A stretch of 64,000 nt of DNA from CAYRYU01 sp964428355 (lineage in GTDB: Bacteria; Muiribacteriota; Ozemobacteria; Ozemobacterales; Ozemobacteraceae), in assembly GCA_964428355.1 (NCBI GenBank), contig CAYRYU010000019.1:16128-80127 (forward strand). The letters are read 5' to 3'. The position numbers and the translations under genes were made by a program. This document shows positions 15,342 to 25,300 of this stretch, piece after piece (the first letter of the stretch is position 1; each line of letters begins with the position of its first letter). Below the pieces are notes generated by a model. That model ran no database searches. It worked only from the letters and a program-made list of their open reading frames with translations, and was not told the origin of the DNA.

Positions 15342-18300
15342 TCAGAACCAGCTGCAGAACTCTTTCCAGCCGTCTTCAAAGGCATTCTTGATGGCGTTTC
15401 CGGCCTTGTCGAAGCCCACCCCGATCTGGTTCCCGATGTAGATGAACCCATTGGCGACGTTGATGCCGAACTTCTTCGCCTCGGCCCCGACCGTTTCACC
15501 AAGCTTCTCGAAGGTCTTTCCGATCACCACCCCGGTGTCCTTGATCGTTTCGCCGGTCCTCTTGGCGATCTCGGCGGCTTCCCTGGCCCTCGCTTCCGCG
15601 AATTTCGCGGTTTCCTTTCCCACGTCCTCGAAGAACTTGCCGATGTTCTTGCCAAAATCGATGATCCGGCTGCCTACCTCGTTCTTCATGAACCCGACGA
15701 TGGTCTTCCCGATCTCCAAACCCTTCTTCAGGTCGAGCTTCCCGGGCACGGTGAAACCCAGGTCTTTCCCGAGGATGCGACATGCGATGCGGGGCCCGGG
15801 GATTTCCCCCATGGCAAGGTCGTCGAGGGTGGGCGTGACCAGGATTTCCTTCATGCTGAAGATGTTTCCCGATATGAACCTGATGACCTGGCCCACCCCG
15901 GGAACGTTCCTGACCTCGTCCAGAACGTCCTCCGTGATCTTTCCCACGTAAGGAGCTTCGATGTCCCCCCGCATGAAAGTCTTGGAAGCGGATTTCATGG
16001 TGAACGAAACTTTGGGGATGATTCCGAAGCCTTCCATGCCGATTCCCATGATTCCCCCACCTTTCCGGAAAGGCATAGGTAGTAGGATTCCTTTTGCATC
16101 TTCATCAGCGCGTCGAACCGGACCCCGGGAATGTTGACCTGGCCGGTGATGAAAGCGTGGGCGGAGAACGTCGGGGGAGCGCCTTCATCCCCGAGGACCT
16201 CCATATCGAGATATGGGCAATCATCCTTGGTTCCTGCTTTCCCATCGGGACCAAGCCCGGTCACCTCGAGGGGGCCGAGATGGAACCGCGAGATGAACCC
16301 TTTTGCGTAAAAGCCCTTGTCAACGATTCCCGGATATCCACCATTCCCACGTCCGCATCCGCGATGTTCAGCTTCCCTCGGATCGTGACTCCCTCCTTCA
16401 GATTCAAGGCGGGATTGGAAGTTTTCGCGATGGTGAACTCGGCATCGTTGACCCTGATGATATCGATGGGGATGTTTGCGGACCCGGGGTCGGGCAGCTT
16501 CACGGCCTTGGCCGACTGCCGCATCAGCTCAACCACCGCGTTGATGATGTCCCGGAGGCTGAGCTGGTCAATCGCCCCGCTGAGGGCTGAAACCGCGACG
16601 GGAGAAGTGAAGGAGAGCCCGGCTTTCAGCGTCAAGGTTCGGCCGAAGTCGATTACCCCCTTCAGGAAGATCCCGGCATCCAATCCGATCTGACCGGACA
16701 ATTCAAGCCCCCTTATGGACAGGCCCTTGATGCCAAATGGGTTCCTCCACTCCCCGGGAATGGACGCGGTAACGGTGAAGCCCGTGAACCTTTCTCCGAA
16801 GAGGCCAGGGAGATCGATCTGGAGCCCAAGCCCGTCCAGGTGTATGCTCTCGGAGAGCTTGATGTCGATCTTTCCAAGGAAAGCAGGTTTCAGACCGTTC
16901 AGTTCGAACTCGACATCCCGGATGGTCAAACCCGGAGGAAGGATTTTCGAGTTGATCCCGCTCTGGAAGCTTGCCCGGATCCTCAGGGATTCGGTCGGAA
17001 GCTTCGGTCTCGTTCCCGTCACAATCAGAGTCTCGGCCGAGCCTCCGACGGCCTTGAAGAAATCCCTCAAACCCTTTACATCCTGCGGCCGGCTGCCGAA
17101 AACGAACCCGGTTCCCTCTTCGAAGAGGATCCGGCCCGAGTCGATCGCGGTTTTCGCGGCAATCTCGTTCCGGACTCCGGGGGGAAGGTCCTGGAAGGTA
17201 TAGGAATGAGCCTTGGGAGAATAAACCAGAATGAATTTGTCGGTAACGAGTGTTTTCAGGGGTTCCCTCGAGAAGAGCCCCGTTTTCGTCATTGCCTCCT
17301 TGCTCGGGAAGAAGACCACCCCTGGAAACAAGCCTTCCGTCGTGTTCCGGACGAAGGCGAAGAACTTCCCCGGAAAGTTCCCGATGTCCTCGAATCTCGG
17401 AAAAGCGATCGAGGCTTCTCCGGAGATGCAGAGCCAGGGATCCGGGGTGGTGCCCCAGGAGAAGGTTGCGTTCGTGATATCAGCTTTTTTGATGCATGTG
17501 GCAAGCTCGAATCCGGGGAGAGACGTCACATCGAGCTTGTCAGGAGAAATCTTCCCGAGAGCGATTGCGATCTTCGAAAAATCGTAGGACGATTTTCGCG
17601 ACACGAGCGATCCCTCCACCGGCTTGGTGGGAACGATGAAGAGGCTTTCGGAAGCCTTGGCACCGACGGGGAAGGCGGGTTCGGAAGCCTTTCCCCAGCC
17701 CCCGATCTTTTCTTCGAGTTCCCTGGTCATCGAGGAGGTATCGGTGGGAGGAACGAAGGAAAGGTCGAGCTTGGGCTGGGAAACCGGCTGGGCATACTCG
17801 AAAACGAAGTACCCACCCGCATACTTCCTTCCGGACTGGTCGGTAACCAGGATGTTCATTTCATTCATCCGGTTGGCGACGAACTGGATTTCGAAGGTCT
17901 CATCGGCCCCGAGGGCGGAAATGCCTCCGTGATACCAGAAGGTCTTCGTCTTGAAGCGCTTTGACAGGAACATTCCGTCAGGAGTCCGAAAACAGACTTC
18001 CTCGCGGAGATTTCCCGGCGACACAAGGGGGGTGATGGTAAAGGTTTCGAAAAACCCCGGGTTGTCGCAGGTGGTTTTCTACTCCCACCCGGGATTGTTG
18101 ACCGAGAAATACTTCCCCGTACTCGAGTTCTTCAGGTGTATGGCCTTACCTCCGGCGAAGGGAGAGAGGTCTTCCCTGAACCGCCAGACAGACTTGTCGG
18201 ATGAAACCGCCCAGGCGGCGCCATCGGCTCCGACCGAGAGGGCCAGGAATGAACATCCAGGTTCCTGGGGAATGGGCTTCCATCCAAAAAGAGATCGGAA

Positions 18301-18954
18301 AACCTGACCAGCATTGTCGAGGATGAAACGGGAGGAGCTCCCAATCCCGATGTCCCAGGCGAATCCCCCGAACCCAGTCCATTTCTTCTCCTGGGGATTC
18401 CAGAAGTCGGGTTCGTGGGAATCGGTGACGGCAACTGGCTTCCCGCCAGCGTCAACGTCCACACACAATGCCTTGATCCCTGGGTAGGGCTCCCAATCGC
18501 CCTTCGGTTGGTTCAATCGGTAGACCTGGTTGTCCTGGCCAACGATGAAAACGGAACCGTCCATCCCCACTCCGATATCGATGGCTTTGGGTCCGTTGCC
18601 CCGACCGCGATGCCAGATGGCCCCGTCCTGGCAGATGAACCAGGGGGCTCCATCCGGGCCAAGATCCACCCGGGCAACATGGTTCTCAGGCTTGATTTCC
18701 CACCTTCGGGATTGGGGATCCCAGGAGTAGGCCCGGGTATTTTCGCCTACAACCCAAGCGGTGCCTCCAGGTCCGGCACCGACGTCCAGGGCTTTCACCC
18801 CCGGGAGCTTTTCCCAACCCCCGGCAGATGCGGACGGTGAATCCCCAAGAAGAAAAAGTTGCAGAAGACCAACGAAAAGCAAAAGGGCCTTGTTCGAACA
18901 AGTTTTTGTGAAAGTTTTACCTTTGTTTCCCATGGATTGCGCCACTCCTCCCAT
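15342..18954 (-). pseudogene. large secreted tectonin/beta-trefoil protein gene, broken by one stop and two frameshifts
   Basis: One reading unit of about 1200 codons. The first part (start ATG 18954, or ATG 18933 before the signal peptide) has tectonin-type repeats (WEKLPGVKALDVGAGPGGTA, PKAIDIGVGMDGSVFIVGQD). It stops at TAG 18079-18081, but the same frame continues with a beta-trefoil-like stretch (KTTCDNPGFFETFTI) to 16261. Around 16328-16341 the coding frame shifts by -1 into GFYAKGFISRFHLGP, and near 16070-16090 by -1 again into GGGIMGIGMEGFG, ending at 15342. The C-terminus is amphipathic helix. Three lesions suggest decay; sequencing error is the alternative. Separate pieces could still be made. 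Confidence 0.7.
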
Positions 18955-18975
18955 GTCCGTCTTTTAGTCTTCGTT

Positions 18976-19323
18976 CTAACAAATGCAACTCTTCTGCCAA
19001 TCCCAAGAATTTCGGGCCTGAGAATCAACCCGGATCTCCGTACCGCAACTTTCTTCGGGCGGATCGCCCATGATCTCCGCCCACGATTCGCCGATTACGA
19101 GCGGGAATCGTATGCCAAGAACTTCGGCGACCCGGGATGCCTTTTCCAGCTTGGGTGTCTGGGGCCCCGAACCAATGTGGACTGCAATATCCGGCTCCGG
19201 AACCAGGGGTACAAACTCTTGCATCAAGGCGGGAGCCGAGTCGACCCTGTCCGAGACCGGGAGCGCACCTACATCTTCCAGCATCCTGCTGAGGGAAATG
19301 ATAGGAAGATTCCGGACTTCTTC
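18976..19323 (-). pseudogene. open fragment in frame with the GNAT gene, unknown
   Basis: After the GNAT stop TAG (19357-19359) the same frame runs ten codons to a second TAG (19324-19326), then stays open to a third TAG at 18976. The product (for example VRNLPIISLSRMLEDVGALP, LGIRFPLVIGESWAEIMGD) has normal composition for this genome. ATG 19284 has no good ribosome site. It may be a decayed gene or a detached tail; I recognise no family. Confidence 0.35.
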
Positions 19324-19356
19324 CTAGTGAAGGCCCGTTTGGGAAGGAAAAACACC

Positions 19357-19830
19357 CTATCCGTCCACTTTCCATTCGAAGCGGAGTTTGACGCGGGCTT
19401 CGGGGGGGTAGAATGGAAGAAAAGGGGAATCCTCCGGGATCACCGCAGATTCGATGAATATCGCCCCGATCCTCTCGATGTTCTTTTTCGATGCGAAATT
19501 CGAGGGATTGCAGGTGATCCAGACCGCTCCAAACCCCAGGAAGCGGATAAGAGGCCGCAGGAGGAGGCAGCTCCTGGCGGAGAAACGGTGTCCCCGAAAG
19601 TCATCCAAAACCGAGAACCCGATGTTTCCACGAAACAGACGAATGTTCTCAGTCATACCCGCCCGGAAGTTTATGTTACCGACCTCTTCCCCGACATCCG
19701 TTTTTGCCATCCCGAATCGGAAGGTCGGTACCATCTCATCGGGGGCCGAGGTCGGGCAGATTCCAAGAAAGACCAGCTCAAGGTCTCCGTCCACGAGGTT
19801 CATGGAGGAGATGAACTCGAGTTCGGTCAC
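19357..19830 (-). CDS. GNAT-family N-acetyltransferase
   Basis: A 157-residue acetyltransferase-fold protein. The acetyl-CoA-binding region is seen as GNIGFSVLDDFRGHRFSARS (residues 69-88), and the family NxxS pattern as NPSNFASKKNIERIGA. Such enzymes acetylate small molecules or protein amines; the substrate cannot be read. It starts with GTG 19830 one base after the upstream stop, so it is probably co-transcribed with the secreted-protein gene 19832-20659; an ATG nine codons on is the alternative start. The stop is followed in frame by more open sequence. Confidence 0.7.
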   Translation of the reverse strand: MTELEFISSMNLVDGDLELVFLGICPTSAPDEMVPTFRFGMAKTDVGEEVGNINFRAGMTENIRLFRGNIGFSVLDDFRGHRFSARSCLLLRPLIRFLGFGAVWITCNPSNFASKKNIERIGAIFIESAVIPEDSPFLPFYPPEARVKLRFEWKVDG

Positions 19831-19831
19831 T

Positions 19832-20659
19832 CTACTTCCCCGACAGGGACTGCTTCCTCAGTGAATCGTACCAGTCCTGGTCATAGGCTTTCATGAATGC
19901 CTTCAACCCATCGAGGAGTTCCCCCGCGGTTCCGTCCATGTGACGCCGCAACCAGAAACCGATGGCCATCGGAGGAGTCAGCTTCTCTCCGTCCGCATCG
20001 ACCCGGAACGTGGAAAGGGCTTCCGGAAACCGGCGCGGAAGGTAATCCAACGCATCGAACTTTGCATTCCGAGCCGCGTTCCGATATTCCTCGGTCTCCT
20101 TGGGGATGTCCAGGCCGTTGACGAGAAAGGCGCTTTCCATCATCAACCGGAAAAATCTCCGGAAAACGGTCCTGTAGATCTTCTTGAACTTCACCCCCCC
20201 GTATTCCAGCTGAGGGTCGGGAATCAGGTTCTCCCTTGCCCATCGCAGGAAATCGGGATTGTACTTCGAGAACCCGAATCGGGAGAGTGCCTTCTGGAGG
20301 CAGACTTTCATGCCCGCCAGCTTTTCCCATGGCATCACATCCTCGAAATCATGGGTTGCCCGGGCGGTTTTCTGGATCTCGGCCACCTTGTCCACGATAT
20401 TGCTGTAGAAGAGAATTCCACGGACCCCGGCCATGTAGGTCCCGAACTCCTTCTTTTTGATCCGGAGACGGGAATCCTCATCCCTATTCCCCGAAAAGTC
20501 CATGAAATCCAGGCTCTCGAAGAGGGAACCGTAGATGGCCTGCAGATTTTCCGTGGACACCGTCCTGGAAGCGGTCTGGGCACCCCCCCCATCCGGCAAC
20601 CCGCTCACCAACAGGACAACTAGGACGAGCACGGGACTCCAGGAGACACGTGAAGGCAT
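19832..20659 (-). CDS. secreted protein, unknown function
   Basis: A 275-residue protein with a signal peptide (VLVLVVLLVSGLPDGGGAQT). The mature part is helical and charged, with no cysteine-rich or enzyme motif I recognise; conserved-looking stretches are YGGVKFKKIYRTVFRRFFRL and MAIGFWLRRHMDGTAGELL. The start ATG 20659 follows GGAGGA. A putative acetyltransferase gene begins one base after its TAG stop. Function unknown. Confidence 0.65.
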   Translation of the reverse strand: MPSRVSWSPVLVLVVLLVSGLPDGGGAQTASRTVSTENLQAIYGSLFESLDFMDFSGNRDEDSRLRIKKKEFGTYMAGVRGILFYSNIVDKVAEIQKTARATHDFEDVMPWEKLAGMKVCLQKALSRFGFSKYNPDFLRWARENLIPDPQLEYGGVKFKKIYRTVFRRFFRLMMESAFLVNGLDIPKETEEYRNAARNAKFDALDYLPRRFPEALSTFRVDADGEKLTPPMAIGFWLRRHMDGTAGELLDGLKAFMKAYDQDWYDSLRKQSLSGK

Positions 20660-20794
20660 TCCGATTCCTCCTTTTCGACGTCATTTCCACCAATCGATCA
20701 ACCCCACAATGGTATCAGGGATCGGGTGGGTTGGCATGCAAATGGGTCGCTAAAATTGCGAAGAAGGTCCATGCAATTCATTCTTCCGGAATAG

Positions 20795-20800
20795 TATAAT
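20795..20800 (+). promoter_or_regulatory. -10 element upstream of the PrcB-like gene
   Basis: A perfect TATAAT at 20795-20800 without a convincing -35. Transcription would start near 20807, about 53 bases before ATG 20860, leaving room for the GGAGGA ribosome site. Confidence 0.45.
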
Positions 20801-20859
20801 CCGGATATCCTTGATCCCGGGAGGGTTCCCGATTACACCTTTCGTTCGGAGGATTCCCG

Positions 20860-21939
20860 ATGAGCATCGTCCCCCTTCTCCAGTGCTGGATACTTTTGAT
20901 TTTCGCCCAGATCGCCCCCCTTGACCAACTTCAGAAGGACAGCCTCTATGCATACACCACAAAGACCCCCAGCGCGGAAATCACCGCTGAGATCCTCGTG
21001 ACCGCATTCGAGGTCAGGGGAAAATCTCTCTTCGCGGAGCTGAAAGCCTCGCTCACGGGAGGAACCGATGAGGCTGTTTCATCCAAGGCCACCCTCGAAC
21101 GGAAAGATGGTTCATGGAAGCTGGTTTCCCTGGACCGGGTCGCTGATGAGATTTCCCAGGCATCAAAGGGCATGAAAGCGGGTTATCTTTTAGGTGAGGG
21201 CGGTCCCCTCCTGCTGCCTCCCGACTTGAGACTCGAACGTGAAGCAAAGGAGCTTCCCGACCGCAAGGTGGCCCTTCCCTTTGCCAAGTCCCCTATTCCC
21301 TTCCGCCAGGTCGTTTTCCGGCAGGGAAAGTCTTCGGTCGAGGTAATCTACACGCCGAAATACTTCCTTGGCGGCTTCCGGATTTCCATCCCCGACATGT
21401 CACCCGAGCTTGAAAAAGCTGAGTTCATCCTCTCGCGGGTGAAAAACCAGGGAATCTTCATGAGCGCTTCGGTCGACAACTTCGCACAACTGAAGAAGGA
21501 TGGATTCATCATCCGTGAGTACTCCGGCGTTATCGGCGTCCGATCGAACCTCCCCAACTCGAGCATAGGCAGGGTTCCAGCAGAGTACACGGTCATAAAC
21601 AACCAGGATGATTACAAGGCTTTCGTTGCGAGGATCCCGGCCGAACAGGTCTCGATGACCAATCCTCCTCCCCGGAACGAGGATCCGCTTCTCGGGTTGC
21701 CCCCCGTCGATTTTTCCCGGGAGGCGTTGCTGGTTCTCGTAGCCAACGGCGGCATGTATCATGATCTGCGCCTGCTGGACTTCGACGAGACCGGGGGAAA
21801 AAACACATTCCATCTCGAATTGAAAGCCCCGGACGAAAACTCCCTGAATCTTGCCCAGCCTCAGGGGATGGGGCACTACCGCGCCTATGTGATACCCAAA
21901 CAGGACAAGGAGAGCGTCTTCACCGTAGCGACGGACTGA
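20860..21939 (+). CDS. secreted protein with PrcB-like C-terminal domain
   Basis: A 359-residue exported protein. A short hydrophobic signal is followed by a beta-rich domain up to about residue 230 of no recognised family. The C-terminal 110 residues (VINNQDDYKAFVARIP, then VDFSREALLVLVANGG and YRAYVIPKQDKESVFTV) resemble the C-terminal domain of PrcB, a partner of a secreted protease in Treponema. The match is by pattern only. GGAGGATT precedes ATG 20860. It is convergent with the next gene and stands alone under its own promoter. Confidence 0.6.
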   Translation: MSIVPLLQCWILLIFAQIAPLDQLQKDSLYAYTTKTPSAEITAEILVTAFEVRGKSLFAELKASLTGGTDEAVSSKATLERKDGSWKLVSLDRVADEISQASKGMKAGYLLGEGGPLLLPPDLRLEREAKELPDRKVALPFAKSPIPFRQVVFRQGKSSVEVIYTPKYFLGGFRISIPDMSPELEKAEFILSRVKNQGIFMSASVDNFAQLKKDGFIIREYSGVIGVRSNLPNSSIGRVPAEYTVINNQDDYKAFVARIPAEQVSMTNPPPRNEDPLLGLPPVDFSREALLVLVANGGMYHDLRLLDFDETGGKNTFHLELKAPDENSLNLAQPQGMGHYRAYVIPKQDKESVFTVATD

Positions 21940-21963
21940 CTCCGTTCCGAGCGGGGACCCGGG

Positions 21964-22254
21964 TCAGGAAGGCTTGATCTCGAAGATATCGACCTTGTCA
22001 GGAATCTCGAAGACGTCCTTGACGGCCTTGAAGTAGTCCTGCATATGTGGGGTCTTCAGGTGGGTCTCGAGGTGGGAACGCGATTCCCATTTTTCGAAAA
22101 GGAAGAATCGCCCCTCGCTTTCGAGATCCTTGTACAGATGGTATTCGATGCACCCAGGTTCCTTGCGGACGAGGGGAGTGATCACCCCGAAAGCCTTCTG
22201 GAACTTCCCGATCCCTGCCCCCTTCGGGCGGATTTGAACGGTGCAGATCACCAT
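21964..22254 (-). CDS. antibiotic biosynthesis monooxygenase (ABM/YgiN-like) domain protein
   Basis: A 96-residue ferredoxin-like fold protein of the ABM family. The pattern MVICTVQIRPKGAG, KEPGCIEYHLYKD, RFFLFEKWES and HLKTPHMQDYF is typical of YgiN-like quinol monooxygenases and related small oxygenases. The ATG at 22254 has AGGAGG nine bases upstream and is preferred to an earlier start at 22278. The family acts as a dimer in the cytoplasm. Substrate unknown; it is a single gene. Confidence 0.82.
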   Translation of the reverse strand: MVICTVQIRPKGAGIGKFQKAFGVITPLVRKEPGCIEYHLYKDLESEGRFFLFEKWESRSHLETHLKTPHMQDYFKAVKDVFEIPDKVDIFEIKPS

Positions 22255-22325
22255 GAGATTGTTCCTCCTCTTTCCCACTCCCGGATTCGGGAGGGCTTCA
22301 AATGACCCCGGAAAGGCTCTTCACT

Positions 22326-25300
22326 TTACTTTCCGTGAAACCCGGGTTTGTAGAACAACTGGAGCTCCTTTTTCTCGGGGGCGGTCAGCTCCAGGGCGTG
22401 CCACCTCCCATCGTGCGCTCCTGAGGGTGACTGGAACGAAATCTTCGTCTGCTCACGGACCTCGCGCAAAACCCCCCGGAAAGCCTGGGGAAGGTCGGCC
22501 GCGGAGGGAACCGCCACGAACCGCCCCCCCGTGGCCCTGGCGATAGACTGCATCTCCTTCTCGCCGTCGGAAACGGCGCTCTGGAGTGCGTTTCCGACCC
22601 CAAGGCAGTAGATAAGGACGTTCGCTTTCTTGGCGAACTCGATGGTCTCCTGCAACCCCCGTTTGCTGGCGGGACCGGTCCGCTCGTTGTTCTCGTCGCC
22701 TCCATCGGCAACCACCACGAGAACCGTGCGGTCGGGGTTTTCCGAACTGCGATCGATTCCCATGAAAACAGCGTCCATCAGAGCACTGCCACGCTCCGCC
22801 TTGAGATACTCGAGTTCCTGCTGGACCTTGGTCTTGTCGTTGGTGAATCCCTGGACGACCGTGGGTGAATCGGAGAACTTGAGCAGGAAGGACTTGTCCG
22901 CCCCTTGCAGTCCGTCGAGCAGGCTGCCCGCTCCCTCCTTCGCCTTCGCCAGCTTCTTGTCGGCCTTCATGCTCGCGGAGACGTCCAGGATAATGCCGAA
23001 GCAAGCTGGAATGCTATCCCCCGGTTGCATGGTAAGGCTTCCCACATTCCGCCCGTCCTCCTTCAACTCCAACTTGACGGATTGGAGATCCTTCGAAGAA
23101 AGGGCCTCCCCCTTGGGGTCCTTTGCTGAAACGTATATTCCCACCCGGTTTTTTGGGTTCACCGAGAATGGGATGGAAGCCTGGAACGATTTTTTGTCCG
23201 AGCGGAAAGCCTCCACCACCAGTTTTCTTGGCCCGGGAAGGACTTCGCTCACCGGGACCGTAAAGGGGAACGGGGGCTTGGTCTCCTCGTGGAAAGGCTT
23301 GTCGTCGATGCTCATCACGACCTTGTCTATCTTGGTTCCGGGGAACTCGTTCACCACCTCGACCGTTCCGGCGGTGTCTTCCTGCAAGACCTGTCCGGAA
23401 CGGATTCCCTTGATGGCGACCGAGAAGGAGGGCTTGATGGCATTCACCCTGACGACGGCCTCGGAACTCGTTCCCAGTTCGTTTTCCGCTATCGCCCTGA
23501 GCTCGTGGGGCCCGAGCTCAACGTCGTTGAGATCCCAGGAATCCTGGAACGGCGGGGTCGCCAGGGACTGGCGGAGGTTCCCGTCGACGTACCAGGTCAC
23601 CCCCCGCAGGGCCGTTTCCTTGTACCCGCTTTCGGCTTCGATGACCACGTCGAGCGTTCCGAAAACCTCCTGCCCATTCTTGGGTGAGGCGAAACGAACC
23701 ACCGGGGTCGGAATGAGGCGGCTGAAGGAAACCGAGGATGAGGCGACCCTCTCGTCGGGCAGGGTCGTCCGGACTTCGAACTGGTGCTTTCCGACGGTTA
23801 GGGTCGCGATCTGGAAAGGATATTCGAGTTTCCCGGCTTCCTCCGCGGGGTAGGCGCGGATCACGGTGCCGTCCAGGACGAACTCGATGTCGCCGAAATC
23901 CGCCCCCTCAACTGTTGCGGAAAAGCGGTCGTCCCGCCAGAAAACCCCACCGTTCGCGGGGGATATGATCGTGATCTCCGGAAGCCGGAAGGGAAACTTC
24001 ACCAGGATCATCTCCTCCGCGGTCTTGTTGTCAGGGTCGGTAACCCGGACCTTTATCACGTGGCTTCCCGAGGGATACTGGGAACTGGAGACCTTGGCAA
24101 GCTCGAATTCCCCGGTTCTCTCTTCCTCGAAGGTCTGGAGAGGAGTGTTGTCCAGGAAGAACTGGACCGACTTGACCTTTCCGCCTGCCCTGGCCTTGAC
24201 AGGGAAATCACCCTCGATGACCGCTCCGCTCGTCGGAGCGAGGATCTTAATCGTGGCCTGCGATCCCTTGGGCTGGGCCGGAGTCGTCACCACGCGAGTG
24301 GGAGTGGGTTTTGGCGGGGTAACCTGAGAGGTTCCCGTTGCTCCGGCAGGGGTTCCGTCCGAAACCGGCTGAGGATCGCCTTCCGGGGCACCCAGGCCCA
24401 GACGGCTTGCCCCAAGGGGAACCAGAAGGAGTATCAAGGCGATGCCGGCGGCGGGCCCCGGTCCGGAAAGTTTCCAGAACGCCAGGGAGAGGACGACCGC
24501 GGCCCCGGCGGCACCAAGGTAGATGAGGCGAAGAATCGATTCGTCCTGAAGATGGCCGAGCGCGCCGATGAGGTGAAGGAGAAGGAGCAGCCCGAGCAGA
24601 CACCCGTAGACGATCAATCCGATCTTTTCCTTGAGGGTTCTCCCTGCCAGCGATTTGGCGAGGCTTTCCGTCATCCGGTCGCGGGCCTGTTTCGCCTGGG
24701 CCTGGAGGTTCTTCACTGTCTGACCGGCTTTTTTCAGACCGTCTTCCCCCAGGAGCTGCTCACCCAGCTCCTGCCCCGCGGATTTGACATCCTTCTTCGA
24801 GGGCCGCTTGGGCGGGGGTGGAGCCCTCATGGCGTTCATCGCAGTATGGAAATCCTGGTCGAACTTCCCTGCGGCCTTCTGCTCCTTCGACATCCTCGCG
24901 CTGGCGCGTTCGAAAAGGTCATGGGAGCCGGGAACCTTGCGATTCACGAAGTCCTGGAGAGCGACATACGCCAGACCACGGATCTCCATCTCGCAATCTT
25001 CGAGAAGTGTTTCCAAAACCTCGAGGAAGGTGGGACGCTTGAGAAGGTTTATCACATAGAGCGCGCTGCGCCGGAAGGCGGGATCTCCGAATGCGGCCAG
25101 ATCACGGACCCAGACGAGGGGATCGAAATCGGGCCGGGTCGCGCATACGATTATCGAGTTCGCCCGCACCCGGTTGTTCTTGTCGCTGAGGAAACCTGTG
25201 ATCCGGTCAGGGGTGGTGACGGGGTCGATCGCGAAAGCCGCCTCGATGGCGTTGGCCTTCACGCGGTCGTCAGGATCCTTGAACTTCTTTATCACCGCGG

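Noticed and set aside
18079..19359. TAG read as a sense codon in this genome
   Set aside because: TAG ends several well-behaved genes here (1126, 10188, 32691, 46441) and core genes have no internal TAG. Local decay is simpler.
18859..19896. A 345-codon open frame on the plus strand
   Set aside because: It is antisense to the GNAT and fragment region, has no ribosome site and has odd composition; it is a shadow of minus-strand coding.
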